IMG/VR virus record: IMGVR_UViG_3300032288_000087
Coordinates: 1-47,320 of that record
Strand: one strand, 5' to 3'
Length of the DNA stretch: 47,320 nucleotides
Source: a virus
The number at the start of each line of letters is the position of its first letter. The first letter of the stretch is position 1. The notes under the pieces are model-generated. The model did not search any database. It saw nothing but the letters and a program-made list of their open reading frames with translations, and was not told the DNA's origin. Below, piece after piece: positions 1-8,045 of the stretch. The translations under genes were made by a program, and so were the position numbers.

Positions 1-1438
1 AAGTATCTCCAGCAAAAAATGCAACGTCATATACAGTTACAGTTCTTGAGCCAGAAGTGGTTAGGTTTTTAGACAGAGTTGCAGTAGTTCCGACTAAAGT
101 AGTAATATAAGTTCCACTTGGAATTCCTGTACCGCTAATACTTTGACCAGCGACAAAGTTTGTAGCAGATGTAAGAGTAAGAGTTGCAGTACCACTTGTA
201 CCTGTGGCAGTGGTGGAGTATGAGGTAGTCGTTGGAGCGTTAATCCCTACGTTTCCATTTGACAGCAGGTTAGACCCAATAACCCATCCGCTTGACGACC
301 CACCAATGTATCCACCAGAGGCATTGATTGTTCCAGTGATAGTTGCACTTGATGCTGTAAGACTCCCGTTGTAGAGAACCTTGAATTCAGCACTGGTGCG
401 GTTTGCGTAGGTGTCTCCGGCCCAGATTGCTACGTCTGTAGATAACGGACTGGTGGGGGCGTTGAATCCAACTTCGCCTTTTGACAGGTAGGTCGAAGAG
501 ATAAGCCATCCACCGATAGAGCCGCTAGCGGCGGTTAGAGTCCCAGTAAATGACGCAGATCCGTCAGTGATGTCTAGACTTACAATTTCTGTAGTGCCGT
601 CTGATGCATAGAACGTAATACCAGACGTTCCATTGATATCAATGTATGGATTTGTTCCAGAAGGTCCACCTACTTTGACACTTGTTGTAGCCTGAAGCGT
701 ACCAGTCAGCAACTTGCCAACAGTCAGACTAGCGAGGGCGGCATCACCAAAGGGGGCTTCAAACCACGCCCCATCTTGGCTTGTTCCTGTTCCGGTCTGT
801 GCAGAGTACGTTCCTGCTGTCGCTGTGGGGATATCTGTAATAGTGAACGTCGTGTCGGTGTGGGATGAAATTTGCCAGATCTCATCGTTAAGGCCAGTAC
901 CAGAGTCTAGCCCTATGATGTAGATGTACTTTGAATCAACAAGTGTGTGGTCGGCAGACGTGGTCAAAACTGCTGTGTACGGAGCCGATGCCCCAGAGAC
1001 CACAACATTGGTAATCGACACTTCCTCGTATCCCCAGCGGTACGGCTTGTAGTCATCATTCGTGTCGTACCAAAGATCATCTACAACTCGGCCATCACTT
1101 GGTGGCTCGGTGCTCTGGTAGTAGACCTGAGTCTTTCCATCAGCACCCAAAAATGACGCTGTAGCAGTAGTGCTGGTGTCGCTTAGGGAGATCGAAAGTT
1201 GCTCTGATGCGAGAGAAATAGTGTCAAACGTGTTTGAATTATTGGAGATGATTGCAGAAAGTGTTGAGTCTAGGTTCCCTAGGGTTACTGAACCTTCGCC
1301 AAGAGACGCCGAGTCGATGACAGATTTCTCAATAAAACTACGAGAAGGACGACGTTCTACTGATCGAGCACGACGTTCAAGTTCATTGAGATTCTGCCCA
1401 ATATCTTTCTTGCTTGTCCTACGTCTACTGGTCGCCAA
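1..1438 (-). CDS. Tail fibre / minor structural protein (3' end outside window)
   Basis: The frame is open from 1438 to the window edge (479 codons seen), so the C-terminus is missing. I choose a TTG start at 1436-1438 because GGAGG lies nine bases upstream; it overlaps the end of the hub gene by 14 nt. Residues 1-45 are charged and helical (SKKDIGQNLNELERRARSVE). The rest is beta-rich, Ser/Thr/Gly-rich, with two degenerate repeats of the type GxIGGWxI-x4-L-S-x-G-x-VGxNAPT (near residues 305 and 375) and a repeated AGDT element. That GGW repeat is common in minor structural and fibre proteins of Gram-positive phages. Near the window edge is a copy of the SGTGIPSGTYIT module also found in the hub and distal tail proteins. 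Position after distal tail and hub fits a fibre or receptor-binding protein. No catalytic motif is seen; the binding end may lie outside. Confidence 0.75.
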   Translation of the reverse strand, partial: MATSRRRTSKKDIGQNLNELERRARSVERRPSRSFIEKSVIDSASLGEGSVTLGNLDSTLSAIISNNSNTFDTISLASEQLSISLSDTSTTATASFLGADGKTQVYYQSTEPPSDGRVVDDLWYDTNDDYKPYRWGYEEVSITNVVVSGASAPYTAVLTTSADHTLVDSKYIYIIGLDSGTGLNDEIWQISSHTDTTFTITDIPTATAGTYSAQTGTGTSQDGAWFEAPFGDAALASLTVGKLLTGTLQATTSVKVGGPSGTNPYIDINGTSGITFYASDGTTEIVSLDITDGSASFTGTLTAASGSIGGWLISSTYLSKGEVGFNAPTSPLSTDVAIWAGDTYANRTSAEFKVLYNGSLTASSATITGTINASGGYIGGSSSGWVIGSNLLSNGNVGINAPTTTSYSTTATGTSGTATLTLTSATNFVAGQSISGTGIPSGTYITTLVGTTATLSKNLTTSGSRTVTVYDVAFFAGDT

Positions 1439-4400
1439 CTCGGTCCACCTCCGTGTCTCTCACAAGTTCAATCTCTACGTCCTCTGGTACGCCATGAGAA
1501 TCTGGAACCGTAACCGTGTATCCCAAAATCTTTCTAACGTAGATGTTGTCTCGAACTTCCTGTTCGCTGCTCAGCCGCATCTTCATAAACTTGTCATCGA
1601 AGGTAAGAGAGCACCAGTCTCCGGGTTTGTATGTTCCGATCACCGGGGGGAGAGACCCGTTAACGGTGACAGTCATACTATCTACAGGCGGCAAGGACTC
1701 CTCTAGATAACTATTTGCTTGGTTGTATAGGAAAGCAAGGGAGGTGCCGCCATCAATCTGCTCTGTTGCATCAAGAAGCGGCCATCCATTCTTAAGCATT
1801 TCTGTCTTAACAGCCGCAGACATAGGCTGCGATGCTTCACTGCCCATCCCCTCACTTGAGCCAGTAACCCACATACGAGTTGCTGCTTCCTCCGCCGACT
1901 CGTCTAGAGAGAACGTCTTAATATTTCCGGGGTAATCAAAAACGTACTTATCGGCACCTAGGCTTTCAAGAGTTCGGATCTCTCCCGGCTCTGGGTCTTC
2001 TGGGATGTTGTAGCCGGATAGGACCAATGTTCTTGTAAATTCATTAGCCGTTTTATCGTATGAGCAATCAATTCGATACTCAAAGCCGTCAGTGCCAGCC
2101 GAGATCTCTTCGAGAAGTTCACCTACTGTCTGGAGATTGCTCCCGATGTACCTAGTCTTTTCCGTGTAGGTGCCTGCATCTCCAACCTCATTGATGTCAA
2201 TAAGAATGTCAGAGTTTTCAGCGTATCCTCCTCCGGTTATTGCATATACACGCGGACCTAGATACGCCTTCCCACCGGGGACTTCAACAGTATCAGTTCT
2301 AGTAATAATTTCATCTCTTGAAATCTTTATAGCACCATATGACTTTGCAGTTCCTACTGGTGACACGGCGGCAGAAGCAACATTCCCCGACGCCGTGGTG
2401 TTGTATGTAAAAGTTGTCGGGGTTGGTACATCTTCAATTTTAAACCACCCATCAAGTGGACTTCCGGTTCCTCCAGTGCCACTCACCTCAACATAAGACC
2501 CCTTGGGAAATCCGTGTGGAGCCGACGTAGTTAGCGTGACAAGAGTTCCAGACCTATGCTTGTTGTTAATTGAGGCGGTGGCATAGTCTCTGCTTGATGT
2601 TACTTTCAAAGTTGCAGTTGCCGGTGGAGATTCGTCTGTTCCATTTTCTTCGACATATTTGTAGACAAAAGTAACCACAGAGTTGAAATAAATATCTGTA
2701 TTGTCACCAAGAGTACCAGCAAGTGGTTTTGTCAAGAATACTTTAGAACCATCAATAGAGTCAACAAATGTGTCAGTTGATATCTGATCGGTTCCATTGT
2801 TGTTCAAGACTCGGTCGCCTTTTTGGATTTGAGCAACGGTGTCCACTTTGATAAAAGTTCTGCCAGCAGCATAAGTACCGTCTACTTTGGTCTCAACTCT
2901 TCGTGCTCTTCCATCTACGGTTTTAATACTGAGTGTGACAGTGTTATTGGGTGCGCCAGCAACGTTTGTTACAACTGTTCCTTGCTTTATTCCGTTGCCA
3001 AAAACAGACATTCCTACTTCAATATTTGGAATGCTTGAAGTTAAGAATTTAATGGTGCTTGAATTTTTCGCAAAGCCAGAAGATGCAACCGTTGCTATGT
3101 GGGTAGGTTTTTCCTTCTTAAAGACTAATGTAAACGGATCAAGAACGTCATAAACAATCCAGTTTCCGTTATACCCACCAGCAGTTTGATAGTCGCCAAG
3201 AGCACCATAGTTTCCAATAGTAATTGTGTCACCAATGACCGCTCCGTGAGCAGTCTTGGTATTGATAAAAACAAGACCGCTTTTGCTTCGTCTTTTCTGG
3301 ATGCTGTGGGTCATGTTTGCAGAGGGAATGTCATACCTAAAGACATTTGTTGCTGGAATGGTGTCATTTATTTCAAAAGTTCCATCGTAGGGAATAGCAA
3401 GCCCCCGAACCTGAGCCTTCCCTGTTGCCAAGTAGTTATGTGCAGTCTCAGTAACAATAGTTACAGTCCACTTTTCGGGACTTGCTTGGTAAACCAATCC
3501 ACGATGAGTAATGTTCTTTTGGAAGTACCAGAAGGAGTCAGCGCTGCCATTTCTTTGATATTGAATAACTTTGCCAGTAGCACCTACAATCTCTGTAATC
3601 TCTTCAACTTCATCAAAGATATCAATGTCTGGATTCTGAACAGTGACAGGTGCGTTCTTTCTATTTGCATCAACTATGATTTCGTCACCGACTGCTGCTT
3701 CGTGGTCTTCGTTAAACGTCATGGTTACCAGACCACCAACAACAGAGAACTTGCTAATTGTTAGTGTTTTTTGACCACTCTCTTCTATAGCCGCGAAGTC
3801 ATCGCCGGGGTTTGAGTACTCAAACGAGTAGGGGGTGGGTGTCGTCAGGATGGTGAATCTTCTGCTGGAGTCTTTGGTTCCATTGAACCCATCGCCCACA
3901 TCTCGCACTACAACTTCTTGGCCGGGGATCAATCCATGTGGAGAGTCAACTGTCAATCGGGCTATGTTTGAGAGTCTTTCCTTCTGCACAACCCATAGCG
4001 TGCTTTCCAGACCGGGCTGGAATGGCCCTCTCGTGATTCTTACTCCAGCGAAGTCTGAAGCAACTCTAGACATAATGTCTTTTACGAAAGTATAGTTGTC
4101 TGAAGTTTTATTGAACTTCCCGATGTATGAATCCGTGGTCGTAATCGTACTTGTGTTATCTCCAACGAGAAACGTAAAACTATTATCACTTAAGACTTGA
4201 TATACGGTCTGCCCACCGTTTAACCTTGAGTCAGTTCCACTGACAATGATTTCATCCCCCGGCTCTAGTCCATGAAGTCTTTGTTCTGTGGCGAGGCCAA
4301 TATTGATGTCCCTCGTAGTGACTGTTGCCAGCCCACTTGAGAGTTCGTATTGACCAATAGGAACATCCTCCCCCTGAGCGTAAATATTGACAGACACACC

Positions 4401-4754
4401 ATCTACGTCTTTGGTGAGAGTCTTCCAGATGAACCGATGGTAGAAGTAACTAATAAACTCAGCGGCACTGACGGAGAGAATGCGATCCTCTGGCGAGTAG
4501 GAACGTGACCAGATAATTCCTCCCCACACACAGACATCATTCTTTAAGACGTATAGACCAGTCTTACCGGGCATGGTTGAGTTATAAAGATCAAGAGTGT
4601 CGGTGTCGGGAATGACAGCGATGTCTCCACTGAATGAGCCAGCACGGCGGACTGCCCGTCCCCACGTCACGGAACGAAATGGAATTTCGCTGATGATCTC
4701 GTTCGTCAGCAGATCCGTGACGATATACCGATAGTCAGACCTGAGGGTCACCAT
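1425..4754 (-). CDS. Tail hub / minor tail protein with inserted repeat array
   Basis: This 1109-residue protein should form the baseplate hub below the distal tail protein. Residues 1-130 match the usual start of actinophage minor tail (hub) proteins: a short beta domain, then VCVWGGIIWSRSYSPEDRILSV and an aromatic FISYFYHRF segment. Residues from about 810 to the end resume that fold (GELLEEISAGTDGFEYRI, then GNIKTFSLDESAEEAATR and a PGDWCSL element). Between them, residues about 138-805 are an insertion made of six FCCH-like beta modules and one SGxGI-type module. It lies after the distal tail gene (4806-8045) with a 51-nt gap and overlaps the fibre gene. The ATG at 4754 has only a weak upstream GACGAAAG, so translation may depend on coupling. 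Hub role is well supported by order and both ends; the insert's role is unknown. Confidence 0.82.
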   Translation of the reverse strand: MVTLRSDYRYIVTDLLTNEIISEIPFRSVTWGRAVRRAGSFSGDIAVIPDTDTLDLYNSTMPGKTGLYVLKNDVCVWGGIIWSRSYSPEDRILSVSAAEFISYFYHRFIWKTLTKDVDGVSVNIYAQGEDVPIGQYELSSGLATVTTRDINIGLATEQRLHGLEPGDEIIVSGTDSRLNGGQTVYQVLSDNSFTFLVGDNTSTITTTDSYIGKFNKTSDNYTFVKDIMSRVASDFAGVRITRGPFQPGLESTLWVVQKERLSNIARLTVDSPHGLIPGQEVVVRDVGDGFNGTKDSSRRFTILTTPTPYSFEYSNPGDDFAAIEESGQKTLTISKFSVVGGLVTMTFNEDHEAAVGDEIIVDANRKNAPVTVQNPDIDIFDEVEEITEIVGATGKVIQYQRNGSADSFWYFQKNITHRGLVYQASPEKWTVTIVTETAHNYLATGKAQVRGLAIPYDGTFEINDTIPATNVFRYDIPSANMTHSIQKRRSKSGLVFINTKTAHGAVIGDTITIGNYGALGDYQTAGGYNGNWIVYDVLDPFTLVFKKEKPTHIATVASSGFAKNSSTIKFLTSSIPNIEVGMSVFGNGIKQGTVVTNVAGAPNNTVTLSIKTVDGRARRVETKVDGTYAAGRTFIKVDTVAQIQKGDRVLNNNGTDQISTDTFVDSIDGSKVFLTKPLAGTLGDNTDIYFNSVVTFVYKYVEENGTDESPPATATLKVTSSRDYATASINNKHRSGTLVTLTTSAPHGFPKGSYVEVSGTGGTGSPLDGWFKIEDVPTPTTFTYNTTASGNVASAAVSPVGTAKSYGAIKISRDEIITRTDTVEVPGGKAYLGPRVYAITGGGYAENSDILIDINEVGDAGTYTEKTRYIGSNLQTVGELLEEISAGTDGFEYRIDCSYDKTANEFTRTLVLSGYNIPEDPEPGEIRTLESLGADKYVFDYPGNIKTFSLDESAEEAATRMWVTGSSEGMGSEASQPMSAAVKTEMLKNGWPLLDATEQIDGGTSLAFLYNQANSYLEESLPPVDSMTVTVNGSLPPVIGTYKPGDWCSLTFDDKFMKMRLSSEQEVRDNIYVRKILGYTVTVPDSHGVPEDVEIELVRDTEVDRVGDQ
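2340..4340 (-). repeat. Array of about six FCCH-like modules within the hub gene
   Basis: Degenerate protein-level repeats at about 4180-4330, 3830-3990, 3655-3790, 3300-3480, 3090-3300 and 2345-2560. Shared marks are an (A/P/L)HG turn, a G-D/Q-x-V-x-V strand, a small Y/F-(D/N)-G loop and a closing TTFTY-like strand, e.g. SAPHGFPKGSYVEVSG and VPTPTTFTYN. The copies are far more diverged from each other than those in the major tail protein. A different module (SVFGNGIKQGTVVTNV) sits at about 2880-3070. Confidence 0.7.
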
Positions 4755-4805
4755 GTCATCACGCTTTCGTCTTAGTCATAGTCGTGGTCTTCGTCTTAGA
4801 ATATC

Positions 4806-7800
4806 TTAAGAAAGCCAGCCGGATCGGTACTTAATTACAATAGACGCTTCAGAAGTAGCATCGCCTTTGTCAATAATTTTAATGCTATTGGCTCCGGCTG
4901 CGAGAGTCACCCAGTCCCCTGACGGGTCGATCTTTGCCATCCCATACTCGGCGTCAGAGTCAAGAGTCACGGAACGCTTCCCGGTATCAATAGTGAGAAC
5001 TTCGGGATCAACCGCGACTGTTGCGCTACCTCCGGTGACTGCTGTTCTAGGAAGGCTTAGTACCTCAGCAATACCTTTTTTGTTTTCACTTGCAATAGTA
5101 GAAGTATTACTGACGCTGCCGCCAGAAGATTTATTAATTTTCTTCTCTACAATATCTGCGTAGTTGACTTTTGGTCCACTTGTTTTGATTGGAATAGTTG
5201 TGTACGCAAGCGGATCATCTACTGCTGCGATGACAGCACCAAAGTAGTCTTTCTCCCTGACGGAGGAGAGTGGCTGTCTGATGACGTTGTAGTAAAAATT
5301 TGTACCGTCTACTCTGATAATAGTCCTGTCGCCATTTAGCCCTGTCGGGAAAGTATCTGTCTCTTTCACCTGCACATACATGTTTACAGTGTCTCCGCTA
5401 AGGAAAGCATGTGCAGCAGATGTCTCAACTAGAACCCTGTAGCCATTGGAAGTTGCAGCAACTTGAACAGTGCTGATATTTCTTGAAAACGTGTCTCTCA
5501 AGAAAGTAAAGGACTTATCTTTTTGATTTACTTTAGTTATTGTTGCAGTAGTGATTGAAGAAGAAGTTGTATTAAACGGTCTTCCGCAGCCAAAAAGTCG
5601 AATAGAGTCGGTTTCACGATATCCATGATAATCCTTGGTGTAGATCGTGTACGAGTCTTTTGATGCGTTGCTTGTGGTGTTGTCGAACGTCACCTTCTCA
5701 ACAACACGAGTTCTTGTTGCATAGTATGAGATCGTGTTTGTATCGACAGCAATGATCTCGGCGTTGTCTACATTGACGGCTCTGTCAACGTCCTGCACGG
5801 TGATAAGAGTTCCTGTGCTTAGCCCATGACCCGTGCTTGTGACCGTAGCAAACCCGGCGGCGGTTGCTGATCCACCAGTGCTACCGGAGAGACCAGAGGA
5901 GCCAATAACGCATGTAAAAGTATTCGAGTCTATGACTTCGTAGATATCAAATACGCCGTTATAGTTTGAGTTGGAAACACCGGAAATAGTTACTTCCATA
6001 CCAACTGTATAGCCGTGGTCAGCGCTTGTATTGTAAGTAGCGATGTATCCACTGCTAGATGTGGTAGAGATGTTTACGGTTTTACCAAGAACGAAAGCCG
6101 TGATGTTTTTACTGATGTCCAGAGGCTTATCGTAGGAGATCCTCGTGTCAGTCGGAACTTTGGAGATGGTGTAGTTCCCATCGTAGTAGTCCTCAGCAAC
6201 ATCGTCCACGTCAGTAACATTGATTGACGTTCCCTTGCGTCTGCCATGCGGCCCTTCGGTCCTTAGTGTCGCCACACCATCGACAAGTTCTTTCTCCACG
6301 ACAACAAAGTTCACAGAGGTTCCATCGAGTCCGCCAGAGATAATCAGAGTTTTATCGGTGCTCTGATTGATTACTCTCATAGGACCAGTAACTGGGCCGG
6401 TAATCTCCAGCGTCATTCCAACTGGATAGTTTCCGCTGTTGGTAATGCTCTGAATACCAGTGGCGCTGGTGTCTACGTTCTTTGGGATAAATCGTACTTG
6501 CTGAGTGCCATCATATGTATCAGCCCATTGGTACTTGATTGGATCAGCAGCCTGAAGACCTACGCTGAAATCAAGTCGTCCCCTCGCTGTGGCACTTGCG
6601 ATCTCAGGTTGCCCGCTAAGACGAACAAATGACGCTTTGATAATCTCTCCGGTGGTGACGGTTCCTGTCAATGGATTAACACTGTAGCGACTAAAAGTTT
6701 CCGAGGGTGATGTGTCTGTGTCAAGAACATCATCTTCGTCTAGGTACACAGAGAATGTCTCGTTATTGTGTGTGCTGGTGTTGACAGAGCAGATCTCAAA
6801 TGTTCTGGTGAATCTCGGAATGGTTACTGTTGCAGTACTCGCTGAAATAGTTGCCGTCAGCGCCTTGGAAAGAGTAATTGTAGTTCTGGCATTGTCAGCA
6901 GATGCAGGATTGAACGAGATTGCAGTAACAAGAGTTCCAGATGCAATTCCAGTGCCGGAAATTGACGCACCAACAAATAGTCCCGTAGTGTTATTGCAGG
7001 TTACGGTAGTTCCGCCAGATGTTCCTGTGACAGACTTAGACACTGACGCGCTGGCGATGTATACGGTCTCTCCCACGGAGTATGAATGTCCGGGGCATTT
7101 GAATGTAAGAACTCCATTGCTAATCTGACTGGAAGTAATGGATAAGTAAGAGGTTCCAATCTGACGCTCAGTCGTCTTCAGCCAAGCACCCTTGTAGACA
7201 AGGTTTACGGACTCGGAGAAGTAGTCTCTGGCTGCGGGAGTGTAGTCAGGGCTTGGACACAGAATTGAACCTTCTAGTGTCAGGATTCGTGCAAGAAACC
7301 TACCGCTGGCATCATAGGTACCGTCACCAAATGCCTTTGTTACCTCGGGGAACTCTGGTTCAGCAGGAGTCCACCACCCGGTGATATCGGTGCATACCCA
7401 GACAACCCCACCCTCATCAATTGTGTTGAGAGTCATCCTCGTGATAACAGATCCCTTTAGCCCGGTGTATGTACCACTAGCGGAGATATCTGGAACTGTG
7501 TAAGTAATGGTGTCAATCGTGTTGCTGGCGATCACCCATGTTCCATTGGCAATCGCTGCGTTTCCTGTGAGATAGTTGACGATGATCTTTTGGTCAGCCC
7601 GTAGGCCGTGGTCAGTCTCTGTAGTGAGTGTGACTGATGACGAGATCACTGAACCATTAGGACTCACAAGCGTTGTGGTTACCGGAACTGTTGCAATGCT
7701 GGAGATCTTATAAGTAAAAGTTGTAGAAGACGGCACTGTCTCAATCTCAAAAGTTCCGTCGTACGGAGTTCCAACACCGGAAACTAGAATCTTTCTTCCG

Positions 7801-8045
7801 ATTGAAAATCCATGACTAGATGAGGTTGTGAGAGTGACAGTGTAGCCAGACCATGCTTTGTGGGTAACTGAGTTACTAACGCAGGTGACTGCTACATCAG
7901 TGACAACTACCGGAGCGCTATCAAGTGTCACGTCGGCCAGCAACTTCATGCCGGTGATGTGCGGCTCCGGTAGAGGCGTTAGCCCCTTACGGACGTAGTA
8001 GTTCTCCCGCGACTGGTAGGAAGCCGTCACATTCTCTAGAGTCAT
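4806..8045 (-). CDS. Distal tail protein (Dit-like) split by repeat modules
   Basis: 1079 residues, against a few hundred for ordinary distal tail proteins. Its ATG overlaps the tape-measure stop by 1 nt (TAATG). The Dit-like core is recognisable in three pieces: about residues 212-293 (VVWVCTDITGWW, then DGTYDASGRFLARILTLEG), about 480-522 (ATARGRLDFSVGLQAADPIKY) and the C-terminus at about 1010-1079 (VLTIDTGKRSVTLD, GDWVTLAAGANSI, YRSGWLS). These pieces match the arrangement in actinophage minor tail proteins that follow the tape measure. The spaces between them are filled by about eight FCCH-like modules plus one SGTGIASGTLVT module (residues about 330-380). It should link the tail tube to the hub encoded next. 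Confidence in the Dit role rests on the three core signatures and on gene order. Confidence 0.78.
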   Translation of the reverse strand: MTLENVTASYQSRENYYVRKGLTPLPEPHITGMKLLADVTLDSAPVVVTDVAVTCVSNSVTHKAWSGYTVTLTTSSSHGFSIGRKILVSGVGTPYDGTFEIETVPSSTTFTYKISSIATVPVTTTLVSPNGSVISSSVTLTTETDHGLRADQKIIVNYLTGNAAIANGTWVIASNTIDTITYTVPDISASGTYTGLKGSVITRMTLNTIDEGGVVWVCTDITGWWTPAEPEFPEVTKAFGDGTYDASGRFLARILTLEGSILCPSPDYTPAARDYFSESVNLVYKGAWLKTTERQIGTSYLSITSSQISNGVLTFKCPGHSYSVGETVYIASASVSKSVTGTSGGTTVTCNNTTGLFVGASISGTGIASGTLVTAISFNPASADNARTTITLSKALTATISASTATVTIPRFTRTFEICSVNTSTHNNETFSVYLDEDDVLDTDTSPSETFSRYSVNPLTGTVTTGEIIKASFVRLSGQPEIASATARGRLDFSVGLQAADPIKYQWADTYDGTQQVRFIPKNVDTSATGIQSITNSGNYPVGMTLEITGPVTGPMRVINQSTDKTLIISGGLDGTSVNFVVVEKELVDGVATLRTEGPHGRRKGTSINVTDVDDVAEDYYDGNYTISKVPTDTRISYDKPLDISKNITAFVLGKTVNISTTSSSGYIATYNTSADHGYTVGMEVTISGVSNSNYNGVFDIYEVIDSNTFTCVIGSSGLSGSTGGSATAAGFATVTSTGHGLSTGTLITVQDVDRAVNVDNAEIIAVDTNTISYYATRTRVVEKVTFDNTTSNASKDSYTIYTKDYHGYRETDSIRLFGCGRPFNTTSSSITTATITKVNQKDKSFTFLRDTFSRNISTVQVAATSNGYRVLVETSAAHAFLSGDTVNMYVQVKETDTFPTGLNGDRTIIRVDGTNFYYNVIRQPLSSVREKDYFGAVIAAVDDPLAYTTIPIKTSGPKVNYADIVEKKINKSSGGSVSNTSTIASENKKGIAEVLSLPRTAVTGGSATVAVDPEVLTIDTGKRSVTLDSDAEYGMAKIDPSGDWVTLAAGANSIKIIDKGDATSEASIVIKYRSGWLS
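5270..7890 (-). repeat. FCCH-like modules within the distal tail gene
   Basis: Modules lie at about 7660-7885, 7440-7655, 6680-7150 (this one also contains the second SGTGI module), 6080-6290, 5890-6060, 5680-5870, 5460-5660 and 5270-5460. The clearest copy has SSSHGFSIGRKILVSGV followed by YDGTFEIETVPSSTTFTYK. The 6530-6600 and 7165-7410 stretches between them are the conserved distal tail core. Confidence 0.7.

Noticed and set aside
60-124. Hydrophobic tape-measure segments as a separate membrane protein
   Set aside because: They are within the tape measure frame, where membrane-like segments are usual. (Coordinates are residue positions.)
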